Positions 43,560-54,669 of a stretch of DNA of 64,000 bases are shown one piece after another; the stretch's first letter is position 1, and the number at the start of each line of letters is the position of its first letter. Below the pieces are notes generated by a model, which worked only from the letters and a program-made list of their open reading frames with translations, was not told the DNA's origin and ran no database searches. Made by a program: the position numbers and the translations under genes. The stretch is taken from positions 157,433,850 to 157,497,849 of the forward strand of contig OX465283.1 of NCBI GenBank assembly GCA_949987705.1, given 5' to 3'. The DNA is from Thereva unica. Taxonomy: Eukaryota > Arthropoda > Insecta > Diptera > Therevidae.

Positions 43560-45610
43560 ATGAGGCTGCACATACGCTGCAGGACGCTGTTTTACTGACT
43601 GAACAACCTTCTAACTATTTATGCACTGCACCTGCATAACGAACAATTAATTAGTACGAGCAATCCATGGACTCCTCAAATTACCGCTTCTCAATTGAAA
43701 ACAACCGAAAATCAATCTGAAAGTTTCTCGAAACCAATTATCACATTGAACACAGTCTCCATGAATTGTGTAATTAATTGTGTGTGAAAAAATGTATACA
43801 TCGGTGTGTATTTAAAGTTTCGGGCCAAAGTTTCGGAGTAATCTTCTAGCCCGGCATTATGTGACGGCAAATGCAAATTACGCTCCATTCATGTACATAC
43901 AGCCAGAGTCCGCTTATGTTTCTTATGTCTGTGAAAATATTTGCATATCACTGAGTGCTTGAAACTCGTTTATAATTTTGCTACTCATCACAACCGTGCA
44001 CAAAGAGCCGGGCCAAGGGAGCCGGGAGGAGGAGGGGGGCTGCCGAACGCCCTGCTGAACGTGTCAAGTTTTCCACATGTTTTGACATAATTCTTTATGA
44101 GTGCTTAAGATATCTTTCCCATGAAAAGTATACAAAACTTAAACTAGTAAAGACAGGACCATGGAGCCCTAATCCTGTTGGCAGTGCTGCCATAAGGGAG
44201 CCGAGCGTGCGGCAAGAAAAAAGACAAGCTGGTCTAACCAAACATTTGCATACCCCCCCCCACCCCCCGTTATGTGAATAGCATTTTGATACGTTGAGCA
44301 TCCCCTCTCCAATGTCGCCTAATCCTCAAGTGTTTACACCGGCTAAAATTTGCCTCATTCAGAGATCCACCATGCATGCCAGGCCACACACAGCTCTCGG
44401 TTGCTGTATTTTAAAAGATTTCCGGGTGCATTCCACATCCTTGTGGCACTCCATCCACGTCAGGACTATTTATACCTGGGATATTCAACAACTTTTCACT
44501 TGAATTTCAGGAGCTCGGGAATACACATGGCTGAGGGCAGGACTGCTTGGGGAAATCCTTGAATAAATTCCGTTTTCGGATGAACGGTGGCCGGTTCGTT
44601 ATTATACCCCCAACTTTTATAAGCCCCATGTTTTCCGGAAAAGGCCAGTTAAATAGTTTTGAACGGTTGTGAAAGTTTTGCTTTTAGAGCCCGTACGGAT
44701 TTGCCAGATTAGTGTGCACCTGGAAATGGCTGCTAATACCCTTTAGGGTCATCCCATAGCCGTAGATGTTTTTTTTGCGCTTTATCCCAAGGTCTAAAAG
44801 TCGATTTCAAATCGAAAATAGATATTTATTTGCGAGATTCTAAAGGCTTTAAGCATCAATGACAGCAAAGGAAATGCGGAACGGAGGCATTCCTCATATG
44901 TATATGTATATGGTTGGATCCTTAGCATCCTGTAATCAAAGAAACTCCGAGTTAAAGCTGCCCTATTGAGATTGACCTACTATAAGCTTTGTTCAGTTAC
45001 TGCAGCCTACAAACACACTGCAGAATTATGCACGAACGTGAAAGTTTAAACCCAAGAATCTCCCTACAACATCCGACCAACACCTTTAATTTTACTGCAG
45101 CAAATGGAATTAGGCCCTTTCGGCCTCAAGTGATTCACGGTTGGCTGAAAACGAAATGCGAAACTATTATGTTGATGCTTTCCCACACACACGCACACTG
45201 AATTAAGGCAGATTTGTACTAATGTGCTCCGGGTCGGAGCTGGCAGGATTAATAGAAATGAGCCTATTTGCTCTCTCGCCAGTATCCACTTTTACCTCGG
45301 CAGGGGCACTGACACATTTGGGGCCTTTATTTGATTAACTTCACAGTCTGGGGAAGTTGTAATGGAGCCGAAAGCTAAAATCAAAATTTTCAACATGTAT
45401 TTTTGTTTTTAGGTTACTAGGGTCTTTTTTTACTAGTTTTGGATGCAAAAGGAGGTGTGTGCGCGTATGCAAATTTATCATCCCATGGAATCGGAGGTAC
45501 TCTTGATATTTTGTACTTTTGAACGTGAAAGACTATAGTCCAAGAGTTGGGCGTTATTCTCTGTTACATCCTGATCCAGCTTAGATCATTAACTTTCAAG
45601 TAAACCAACA
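43560..45610. other. Long block with few repeats, possibly unique DNA
   Basis: No transposon terminus or coding domain was seen over 2 kb. The block has several ATTAAT/AATTAATT and TTAATTAG core motifs (for example AACAATTAATTAGTACG at 43643 and GTAATTAATTGTG near 43770) of the kind bound by homeodomain proteins, but such cores are frequent by chance in AT-rich DNA. Confidence 0.3.
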
Positions 45611-45614
45611 ACTA

Positions 45615-45868
45615 CCCCGTTCATGACTAGATTGGAAAGTTGATTCGAGGTTGAGTTGAAACACAAAACTTTACGAATGGAAAGGAAACAAGCAAAACAA
45701 TTGTCACTTCAACCCAATTACAACTCAACCGGCATATATGAGGCGAAATATCAACTCAACCCAGGTAGGAAGCTGAGTTGGGTTGAGTGGATCCAGTTTT
45801 AACACGACTCCCGTTTATGAATGGGTGAGCCTGGGTTGAATCTGATTTAAACCTAGTCATAAACGGGG
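45615..45868. mobile_element. MITE with CCCCGTTCATGACTAG termini and TA flanks
   Basis: CCCCGTTCATGACTAG at the left is inverted as CTAGTCATAAACGGGG at the right, and TA lies directly outside both ends (45613-45614, 45869-45870). The interior repeats TTGAGTTGGGTTGA-type sequence in both orientations. A TA duplication fits a Tc1/mariner-type MITE. A partial copy is at 59.05 kb. Confidence 0.82.
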
Positions 45869-45929
45869 TAAACAAGAACTTGATCCAGAAAATATTTTGA
45901 TCAAAATCTGTGATACGAACCAGCCAAGA

Positions 45930-46172
45930 CGCAACTCATTGGAAAATCAAGGGCTTTTATATTTTCCGGGGTTTAAGGCCCCAATTCACTCCGATCGTTC
46001 TTTGGTATAAGGAAATAGCTGTTTTGGCCCTATTGGCTCTCTCTAAAATATTCGGCTTCCAATTTAGTTTCCTATCCAGTATGACACCTAGAAATTTCGC
46101 ATCCTCCTTAAGATGCAGCCTTTGATTGCAGAAGTCTATGCTACCTTGTAAAATGTACTACTTCAGTGTGAG
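45930..46172 (-). pseudogene. LINE RT C-terminal (thumb) fragment
   Basis: The minus strand reads RLHLKEDAKFLGVILDRKLN, then WKPNILERANRAKTAISLYQ and RTIGVNWGLKPRKI. It matches the KYLGVxLDxKLxWxxNI...A......R..G..WGL.P landmark after the RT active site. It lies downstream, in transcription sense, of the EN and ORF1 parts at 46.38-48.39 kb and is probably part of the same LINE, with the intervening RT deleted or replaced by a MITE-A fragment. Confidence 0.8.
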
Positions 46173-46177
46173 CTAGA

Positions 46178-46322
46178 TTAACGTAAAGATAACATAAAGA
46201 TTTTTGTCAGTTTTCCAGGCAGACAGGCCCCATCCAGTTGGCGGCCGGTGAATGTGAGATTATACTTGGCCTCAAGGCGAATAACCTTCAGGTGACGGCC
46301 TGCCGGCGGCCTGTATGTGAAC
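46178..46322 (+). mobile_element. MITE-A, right-end fragment
   Basis: It contains GACAGGCCCCATCCAGTTGG, TACTTGGCCTCAAGGCGAAT and the terminal CCTGCCGGCGGCCTGTATGT followed by GAAC. Only the last 145 bp of the family are present. Confidence 0.8.
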
Positions 46323-46379
46323 GGTCTTAGCATATTGATTAATTTTAATTTAATCCACATTTCCGAATTGTCTTCGTGC

Positions 46380-46524
46380 CACCAGAGATTTTCTTACGTG
46401 CCATCTAGGTGCCTCATATGGTAGATAAGCAGATCCAATCTAAGTAGCCTTGCCGCCCTTTATGCTGTTCAAGCAGGCCTCCACAGTGTCAGCATTGATA
46501 TATCTAGACACCATAAAAGCGTTA
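46380..46524 (-). pseudogene. LINE endonuclease domain, second half of a split frame
   Basis: The minus strand continues from the MITE junction as NAFMVSRYINADTVEACLNS and then IGSAYLPYEAP, the SAYL.YE landmark of LINE EN domains. It joins in frame to the first half at 47133-47372 if the MITE and one TSD copy are removed. The catalytic DAN motif is not reached before the sequence decays. Confidence 0.8.
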
Positions 46525-47129
46525 GGGCCGAAACACATCCAGGCTGGCTTTAAAGCTCATCTCTCGAAGCTTTCCTTGAGGCGAGCTCCAGAGCCGTCCG
46601 CGGAATACTCAAAACACAATCAGGCCGGCTGATCACATTTGTCAAATTTGTAAGCGAACATTGTGGTTCGTAAAAAGTGTAAAATTTAAAAATCATTTAA
46701 AATAAAATTATTTGGCCTGTTTTCATTGTTATTTTTTAATTGTTATATTATGTAAATGTGGTGAAATTTCAAACATTTTAAATAAAATAAAATTTGTTGA
46801 CTTTTTTAATTATTATTTATTTGTTTACAGTGAAATTTTCTAACATTTTGTATTTAATTCGTTTAATTATTTTCAATACAAACTCGCATACAAAATATCA
46901 ACCTCAAAGTTCAACTGTCAAAAGCAAAAACTAGAGCCTCGGCCGAATTCGAATTCCAGCATTGCCGGAATTCCGACAGAGGCGAGCCTTGCGGCCAGCT
47001 TTGCCAAGGCCTGAATTTGCGAGACAAATTTTGATGTGTTCAATCCCATTTAAACGCATTGGTTGGATATGCTTGCAGCTGGCTTTGGGCTTGGATGTGT
47101 TCAAAGCGGGCTTGGATGTGTTTCGGCCC
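46525..47129. mobile_element. Harbinger-like MITE with TTA TSD (605 bp)
   Basis: The left end GGGCCGAAACACATCCAGGC and the inverted right end GGGCCGAAACACATCCAAGC differ at one position. TTA flanks both sides (46522-46524 and 47130-47132). GGCTTGGATGTG-type repeats occur subterminally several times. The centre is AT-rich and holds no gene. The insertion site lies within the EN domain of a LINE on the minus strand. Confidence 0.93.
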
Positions 47130-47132
47130 TTA

Positions 47133-47372
47133 AGGTCATTATTAACAATTATACAAGTTCTTGACTTGGCTTGGATTTCTTGGATACAGCAACCTGTATT
47201 TTGGAGTCCTGATTCCGCATACAAGGCCCCGGGCAATCCAAGGCTCCTGAACCAGGACGACATCTAAATCAGCCGTCGAAAGGCGTAAGCAGAGAGTAGC
47301 GGATGCATCCTTGCTGTCATGGAGATTATTCTGCGGCACTCTTAACATCGTAGTTGCGAGCAGCAAGATCAA
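47133..47372 (-). pseudogene. LINE endonuclease domain, first half of a split frame
   Basis: The minus strand reads ASATLCLRLSTADLDVVLVQ and then EPWIARGLVCGI, RLLYPRNPSQ, ending CIIVNNDL at the MITE junction. The LVQEPWI motif contains the conserved EN glutamate (QEP). This is the beginning of LINE ORF2, lying just after ORF1 (47.7-48.4 kb) in transcription sense. A short frameshift before CIIVNND is visible. Confidence 0.88.
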
Positions 47373-47551
47373 GCTCGATCACGTTATGTCGGCTCGTCCT
47401 CCTCCGGTGTGAGAGAAATATCGTAATCTCCCACCGAAAGAAATCCCCAGTTCGTCCTCCGTCGTAGGTGGCTTGAGATTTTGATATCCTCTAGAGATAA
47501 GAAAAAAGGGTCTTTTGGACCCAGAGTTAGTAGGTGTGTACCCTCAAGCAC

Positions 47552-47695
47552 CTTAGGATCAGCTACTTACGTTCCTGCGTCACCCACAATGCCAGACATA
47601 TTGGGTTCAACTATCTGTGTAACTGTGTCACCCGCAGTGTTAGATACTTTGGGTTCAGAAGCTTCCATACCTGTGTTACCCGCAGTGCCCGAAGG
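47552..47695 (-). repeat. 48-bp tandem repeats in the ORF1 tail
   Basis: Three units of about 48 bp (starting near 47552, 47601 and 47649) share TTGGGTTCA and TGTCACCCGCAGTG. On the minus strand each encodes about 16 residues like TAGDTVTQIVEPNMS. They follow the DUF4780 region and look like an expanded, acidic and flexible tail of ORF1. Confidence 0.75.
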
Positions 47696-47696
47696 C

Positions 47697-48390
47697 TCAC
47701 CATCTGCAGCCGCATGTGGAGCACTTGTAATCACTCCACTCAGCTCGAGGGATAAGATATCTTTTTTGAAAGGCCTCAGAGAAACCGTATCTTATGACGC
47801 CACCATATTTCGTCGACAGTTCTAAGGACTCTTTGCTAATTAAGAGTGTTACGGCTCGGCTGTCACCTCTCGGATCCTCTAGTTTCGTAATCTTCCACGC
47901 TGACGCCTGTAGCTGTGGGTTACTCAACCGAATAATATCTGGAATAGCCGGAGGCTCGGCTGGTTCCGCTGGGATCCAGGAACGCGCTCTCGGTCGACTC
48001 GGGATCTCCTTCCTCATAACGACTATGAGTTTAGCGCCTGGTCATGCTTCCTCGATTCTGGATATGGCTATTTTATAGAGATTGACAGATCTTTGATTGA
48101 CACATGCGATAAGCTTCACGCGGCCCTGACGCCATCAGGACGTTATGGAGCAGTGCCAGGATGCTCCTGTAGAATTGGGAGCTTGACCTCAATTTTCCTC
48201 CATTACCGTCTGGATCGCTTTCGTCGATAACGGCGATCACGATCTGACCTTTAACATGGCTATAGGTCTTAGTAGTATAAGGAAGTAGATTGTTACTTTT
48301 CCTACTAAGCTTAGTCTTAGAGTGATTCCTCAAGGGAGCTCTGACGCTTTGGTGTTGGGCTGCCAGTTTGCGAAGTATGATCGCTGACAA
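47697..48390 (-). pseudogene. LINE ORF1 with DUF4780-like domain
   Basis: Two minus-strand frames, 48073-48390 and 47697-48017, make one domain with a frameshift. The first has a basic N-terminus, then GQIVIAVIDESDPDGNGGKL and FYRSILALLHNVL, the start of DUF4780. The second has RLSNPQLQASAWKITKLEDP, AVTLLISKESLELS and IRYGFSEAF, the end of the domain with its conserved Trp. It matches the order seen at 1.9-2.28 kb. The gene lies upstream of the EN domain on the same strand, consistent with an ORF1-ORF2 LINE. Nucleic-acid binding is inferred from its position. Confidence 0.82.
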
Positions 48391-48394
48391 TCTG

Positions 48395-50240
48395 CGTCGC
48401 TCATCTTATTTAGGCGTGCTGCCGTTCGGTGATCTTACCCTTCGCAGTTCCCTCGAATCAAGCAAGGATTCTTAGGGCGCTGCGCTGCGCTTGGTACTTC
48501 ATTTTTGGGTTTACAGCCAGAAGGCATGGTGGTTTTGTTAGCCTTTTTTGAGGTACTGGGGATCTGCAACTGCATGTTGAAGGATCTGCTTCTGTCAAAG
48601 CAACTGACGTAGAGGGATGGGGTTTCTTATTAGAGTCTAAAGTTTCTTTTTCCCTTTGTCAACCTTACTGCCCTTAAACACAGTGGGTTTTGTTCTTTAG
48701 TGAATTAAAGTCCTATTGTGTGTCAAAGCTCACATTTTATGCTTTTAATAACTTCTCTTTCAATTAAATTTAGATCCTTTCCATCTTTTGTAGTACATAG
48801 TCGCCCTCTTCTCGTAATACAATAAAAAAATAATTTTTTCCAGCATTTTCCTTTCAATGCCCTTTAAACTCCCCTAAACCAATCCGCCTGAACCAATTCT
48901 GCTGACAGAATCGACACGACATGACTGAGAACGTATAAAAGGGCAAGCTTTGAAGGCATATAAAACCCCCCGACAGTACGGAAACCTCCCTGCGAATTGA
49001 ATTTTACGAATATGTGAAATTCTTTTCCAGGTATTGTTTCTATGTAAATGCGGAATTCTTCTCGCTCTCGTGTAGTGTGTGTATTGCCTCTTCCGTTTCT
49101 TCTACGGAATCGTTCGTAACGGACCCAGGGTCGTTTTGTTTTTCACGGCCCCCCCCCCCATTCAGCCCCCAACTCGCTTACGACGAGTCCCTCTTCACCG
49201 AGGCTTGACGTAAGATGCGGCGTAACATGATGTGCTGTCAATACTTGTGTAAAGGGTATTTCCTATAGTTGAAGGAATTTGAGATAAATTGATAATTTTT
49301 ATTATCTACGGAATTGGAAATGTTGAGATTTAATGTAGGCTTTAAAATGTTACCAAGGACCACCCTGTGTAGAGGGAGAACCCAGAACAGAACCTTCACC
49401 AGCAAAAATATAAACTAATCCTGAATTTTAGTGCTCGGTCTGACCACACTCAGTTTTGACAGACAAGTTGTTAACCATTGAGTTGCAATGAAGTATCGCC
49501 GAGAGAGAGACTAGTCATGACCATAAAAAATGACCTTGCGAAGTGCTCAAGCATCAATCATTTCTAACCAGCCGGCATTAAATACTGGAAACCTAAACAT
49601 GCGAATTCTGCAAAATTAACGAACGGGCGTTAATTTCGAAAAAAGCGAAATTCTGTTTAAAATATGCCGAAACGACACTGTGTATAAGTGCCGAGCATTG
49701 CTGTATCCCTGATTTAATTTTGAGCAGCGTTCCCAACACAGGAAAGTGTATCACAGGATCAGGAAAGTTCGGGACGTTAAAATGGGGCCAACCAAAAGTC
49801 AGAACCCATCTGGCGTAACCCAATCAAGATTAATCACCACAGACGTCATTTTTGCTAACCCCTTAACTGACGGACACGCACACATGGCAGAAATTGATTT
49901 TCTGTCAGGAGACCTGTCAGGCTCTTATCTTTTGTTGCGTATATATTTAAATTTTTTTTTTACACCCTGCATCTGATTTTTTCCCAATGGACACCTGGAT
50001 TGAAACGTTTTATCCAGGTCGGTGATTTGCGAACCCTTTTTTGTGGGCTTTGATTTTTTTTTCATCCGTTTTTCATTCTCCGGAAATTTTTTTCTTTCTG
50101 ACACATAGTTATTCCATGGAAAGTTTCGTGGTCCGGGCTGATTGCATTCTGTGGCATTGTGACGTGTTCATTCCGCGAAAAAGGATTAAGAGGGGGAAAA
50201 ATTAAATATGCAACAATTTTACAGCAATCAATCCGAGGTA
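48395..50240. other. Unassigned sequence
   Basis: No transposon end or exon was recognised. There are AT-rich stretches and poly-C near 49150. The sequence from 49.74 to 49.98 kb has higher complexity, with open frames of 76 codons on both strands, but no known domain. Confidence 0.3.
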
Positions 50241-50269
50241 TTCCATATATAATTTTTTAAAGTAGGTAA

Positions 50270-50530
50270 GTCACACTTGTTGAAAATTAATCCGATACCT
50301 TACAATAAGGCAAACCCTTACTACAAAATATTGGTGGCAGCGGTGGGATTCGTTTAATTGCGTATAAATCTAGTCCTTTCAAGGGGACATAAAGAAGTAA
50401 TTTTTCTACTACAATAAAAAATTGACGAAACTCCAACAATTTTAAAACATTTATGATAGAAGCTGGAGTTACGGAGGTGCAACCCATTCGACAAGGTATT
50501 CCCAGATATCCCCAGACGAATTCGCAACAT
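50270..50530 (+). repeat. LTR-retroelement-like leader, copy 1
   Basis: It contains ATTGGTGGCAGCGGTGGGAT TCG at 50329-50351, followed by TTTAATTGCGTATAAA and, further on, GTGCAACCCATTCGACAAGG and TATTCCCAGATATCCCCAG. The same order occurs at 55.63-55.80 kb. TGGTGGCAGCGG resembles a primer-binding site next to an LTR in its position and TGG start. This is inferred, because no flanking LTR pair was found. Confidence 0.5.
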
Positions 50531-50534
50531 AATT

Positions 50535-51105
50535 ACGGTTTTAGAAAATAAGCCGATATTGGTTTTGAATTACTCGTTTATTACAATAATTACAGTTAAG
50601 AAGAGAGATCTTCAATAATTGCTATAAACGCGGGTTTTGCCATTGCCTCAGCCAAGGGAGCTACCTAGCAAGGGTAATGCCAATCTAACGAGAATCTAGG
50701 AGACTTGGCTTTTGTCTATGCAGGATTTTCTCCAAAGAACACTCCAGTGCAACAAAGGGGACCGGAGCTTCAATACTATCGTAGGCGGAGGCTACAAAGC
50801 TAATAATAAACACACACTTTCCCGGTAACAAGGACGAAAATGAGGTTGAAGCATCAGGTAATGATCAGACAGGATATTTTCTATAATACTACAAAGGAGA
50901 AGGTTCTGCGTGCGACTAAGAGCTTCTGTCCCTTCAAAACAGCCGACCGGAATGCATATTGCCGAGATTATCTGAGTTAATAACACCAAGCCTGGTGGTC
51001 AAGTTCACGAGCTGTATTGAACATGGTTAGTACTAAGTTTGGGGACTGCTTGGTAAAAGAGCACTAGCGTTTGGAATGGTCTATGCCAATGCAGCTACAT
51101 TTATA
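50535..51105. other. Unassigned sequence
   Basis: Nothing recognised. Confidence 0.3.
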
Positions 51106-51111
51106 AATGTT

Positions 51112-51235
51112 CATGCCTGTAGCGGGAGCCTGCCTGGCAGACTCGATTTTAGATTTTCATGCCTGCAGCGGGAACGTGCATGCCTGTAACGGGAGCTTTA
51201 ATGCCTGTGGCGGGAACGTGCATGCCTCTTTGACG
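51112..51235 (+). repeat. 21-bp tandem repeat (CATGCCTGYAGCGGGAACG)
   Basis: Units start at 51112, 51158, 51179, 51200 and 51221. The last four are exactly 21 bp apart. In one frame they encode HACSGNV-type heptapeptides. The open frame of 80 codons here is a by-product of the repeat. Confidence 0.85.
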
Positions 51236-51514
51236 GCTCTACAATTGACACCCGACCCTGGCCTGTCGCAACTGTTATCTCCTCCCGTCCCTAAGTCTAA
51301 GTTGCCTAAGTCGTTGCCGTGTAATCCGTCCAGTCCGAGGCCTTTCTGAAGGTTCCGTAACATCAGTTTTCCGAGACTAGATTGTTAGGCTAGTGCCCAA
51401 CCAGTGTGATCTGTTTTTTCGTCCTGAAAACTCGCGTGACCCCCTCCCCCTCTCTTACCTGCATTCATTGCCCAGAGGTCACGACAAGGACGTGGTGGAT
51501 AAGTCTTTTGCTGA

Positions 51515-52200
51515 CAGAGCTGCAATCAGGGTTTAAATTGCTGCAGATGTTGGCCGGGTTCATGTTTGTAGTACTGGATGCGCAGTGTAAGTTTTTGCAG
51601 TTTTAAATTTAATGGTGACTTATTAGACTTCGACAATTTAACTGCGATGTTCATGAACGCTTTGCTGCTACTTAGATCTAAGTCAGTTCTGCAAACATGA
51701 ACCCGGCCGTTGACTGCTTTGCTGCAAAGAAGACCACAGAAATTTACTTTGCTTTGCTTTAGAGCAATCATATTTTCAATCATTTACTTTGCTGATAACT
51801 GTGAAAGCTGTTTGTTCCAAATTGCTGCGTATGCTGTTGCTTACAAATGCTGGAGCATACTGCTCCGGCTGCGAATGCTTCACATATACATACAAAAAAA
51901 GTCACCACCCTTCTAAACAAAAGTACCATTTTACTATATAAAGTTGGACCATGAAATAAAAGCTGGAGGAAGTAAAGAATTTCACAGGCTTTCGAGAGGA
52001 AAGCTTTGAAAACTGTAAGCAAACAGAAAGCTTTTCACAGCAAAGTATTTTAAAGCCAAAGCATTTGAAAGCAACAGCATTCGCAGCAATTTGGAACAAA
52101 CAACTTTCACAGTCATCACCAAAGTAAGCTTAAAAATATGTGCTTTGCTTTAAGTTTACTTTGCTTTCAAACTCCGGCTGCAATTGTGTTTTGCAGAAGG
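51515..52200. mobile_element. Nested palindromic element (CTTTGCT-rich)
   Basis: CTGTGAAAGCTGTTTGTTCC with AAATTGCTGCGTATGCTGTT at 51798-51837 pairs with GGAACAAACAACTTTCACAG at 52093-52112 and the sequence before it (about 70 bp of pairing, 51783-51855 with 52049-52125). A second inverted pair, GGCCGGGTTCATGTTTG at 51553 and CAAACATGAACCCGGCC at 51691, lies just left. The region is full of TTTGCTTT and AAAGCAAA-type repeats. It looks like two adjacent or nested hairpin MITEs. The outer boundaries are uncertain. Confidence 0.65.
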
Positions 52201-52204
52201 TATT

Positions 52205-53735
52205 CTCTAGTTTTTGTGGTCTTTCCACCCGGGATGTGTGAACACCCTAGGACCTATTGTTAGCATAGTTATTAGACGGAGAGATAGAACCACATAACGC
52301 ACGTGATCTGTTAATCTTCAAATGTGCGAGGGTGAAAGTTAAAACCAGCAGCTTATTCTGAGAGTCGAATCAGTCACATGACATTTGAATGATTGTTGCA
52401 TCGCAACTAAAAGCTTCCACATAAACGCAGTTAACTTACTTCATTCCTATCTGGGAATGCCCCATGAAACTTACGGTTGGCAATTTTAAATGAGAGAGGT
52501 CCCTTGAGTGGCTCGGAAAATACCATTCTTTAAGTGTCACCTCAAGGTCCCGTTACATGCAGAAGGAATTTCTAGGTCGTGAGGGGTTATCTTATTTCAC
52601 ATATTCCACATATTTTCTTCGGCATGAGCGAGTCTAGATACTTCTCTCATTGTTCTTACGGTTCATAATCATATTAGCCTATATCATAATGAAAGGGGGG
52701 TCAAACTATACTTCCAGGCACTAGGTCCACAACCTCTGCTAGCCAAATTATGTACATATAAGTTGCCAAACTCTAGCGACATGGACTTACGGGTGGATAT
52801 TGAGAGTGCGAGTTCAAATCTACTTCACTTTAATCTACAAGTATCTACTGTAAAATTTCGAATTAAATTCCAAACCTGAAAGATAAAAAATTGAAAAAAT
52901 ACCAGTTTATATATGTAAATAAGAAAAGATCTCCAGCTGGTTTTTATTACTTCTTTTTATTATAACATGTATATTTGACACTATTCCTTAAAGCTGTCCT
53001 TATATTTATACATAGTTTTCTTTCCTTTTCAACATATTACTCCATTTTCCGTTTATCACTTATACAAATTTCTTGTATAACTTAAAATTTGTTTTTCTTT
53101 ATTTTCTTTTTTTTTTAATAAAAATTTCTTTTTACATACATACATACGTACAAATTACATACATATAATTCTCTTATTTTATACTTTCATGAGGGCATAA
53201 ATTTTACTTCTTCTTTTTTTTTTGTTTTATAAACTATTTCTCAAGAGTTATTCTTTTTTTTTAATTCTTTCACTTTTTCAAAAATCGCGCTATACTATGT
53301 ATATAAAATCCAACAACAGAAATTGGTTTTTTTGGAAAATAACTTTGTGACATAAAAGGATGAATTTAAGAAATAATTGTAAAAAGGGAATATTATTAGT
53401 TATTTATAAATGGCTTTATTATTTTTTTATTTTTTTTTAGGTATTAGGTAGTATTTTCTTTTTTATTTCTCATATTTTATTTATTTTTAATTCTCTTCAA
53501 TAAAAACGCATATACATATAATCTTTATCTTAAGTTCTTATTTACAGCATTATATTTAATTTTACACAGCTTTGCCGAATTATGAGTGAAAATTAATTTT
53601 CTTTTTTTTTATAAAATTTAATTTATATTTAATTTGGGTTTAAGTTTTTTTTTGGTTTTTATTTATCTTTGGTTTTTATGAAACCATGTGTGGTAATGAT
53701 GCGATTTTATTGATATTTATGTCCTTTCAGAAGGT
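52205..53735. other. AT-rich sequence, mostly low complexity
   Basis: From about 52850 the DNA is very AT-rich with many poly-T runs and TACATACATACATACG-type simple repeats. No gene or element was recognised. Confidence 0.4.
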
Positions 53736-53779
53736 CCGTTCCTAGTTTTCATCTATGATTTTTAATGGAAAACTCCTGA

Positions 53780-54370
53780 TTTGTAGATCATGCAGATTGT
53801 GCGATCCTGAGACAATAGAAAGCGGCTGCTTGGTCTAGGAATGGTATATGATCCATCGGACTACATGACATACAAACTGAATTTCAGCCCAGGTTACGAT
53901 AGGTAAATCCCCATCAAAGAGGAATGAGAATACTTCCAGCTCCACGAGAACTACGACATATTTCTACAAAGGCATGACTTCAAATCAGGGTATACATACT
54001 ACAACCTGCCTGATTCTCCCAGTGTCTTTTAGATGGAGCTGTTGGCAAACCTCCAAGCGTGTCTAGCAATACAGGCCAACTCAAAGTCAGGTGTCAAGCT
54101 GATCCTATAGAACACCGAATCTGCCCTGAAACCGCCAAAGGAAGTTCTTTTCCTTGGCTAAGAAATGCAGAATCACTATTCAGTGAGTACGGGTCGAAAC
54201 CAACATCGAGTTCAATGAGGAGACAGATCAATTTGACAGACCATAAACAAATGTCGTAGGTATGCCAGTGGAGACCCCAGTGGAGAGTACAGAAACTATT
54301 GTGGCTTAAGAAAAGAGATATCACCATGCACTTTCTTCCAATAGCCAGCTCCAGCGTGGGGAGTTTAACA
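53780..54370 (+). pseudogene. LINE RNase H domain remnant
   Basis: With frameshifts and stops the plus strand reads YTYYNLPDSPSVF, MELLANLQACLAIQANSK and SGVKLIL, then TESALKPPKE. This corresponds to the SVFQAEl.AI...C block and the DSQAALKAL block of LINE RNase H. Asp and Gln of the second motif are altered, so activity is lost. A MITE follows at 54415. Confidence 0.65.
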
Positions 54371-54414
54371 AAATCCACCCAGACTAAAAATATTTGACCT
54401 AACTACAGAAAGCA

Positions 54415-54663
54415 GGGGCCAGTTCGTGTATGTAGAAAACGAAAATTTTTTTCGTCTCGGGTTCGCGTAGGTCGAAAAATTAAAAATATTCGTCTGAAGC
54501 CGACGAAAGGCACTCGAAAGGTCTTGGGTTATCGAGTTTTTGCATTAGGACACGAATAATTTTCTTTCGACCTATGCGAACGCTAACATTTTCGTCGACA
54601 AAATTTTTTGACTTCAATTTTTCTCGTACGATTATCGTCGTTCGCCATACACGAACCGGCTCC
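54415..54663. mobile_element. MITE with GGRGCCRGTTCGTGTATG termini
   Basis: GGGGCCAGTTCGTGTATG at the left pairs with CATACACGAACCGGCTCC at the right (16 of 18). Inside, GAAAACGAAAATTTTTTTCG, TCGCGTAGGTCGAAAA and their inverted counterparts (TTTTCGTCGACAAAATTTTT, CGACCTATGCGAAC) extend the symmetry. The TSD is not readable. No coding capacity. Confidence 0.8.
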
Positions 54664-54669
54664 AGACTT

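Noticed and set aside
46931..47267. Frames of 101-110 codons across the EN/MITE junction
   Set aside because: They run from LINE EN sequence into the MITE interior and are chimeric by insertion.
47481..47825. Plus-strand 114-codon frame with Pro/Ser/Val repeats
   Set aside because: It is antisense to the repeated ORF1 tail of the LINE and mirrors the 48-bp repeats.
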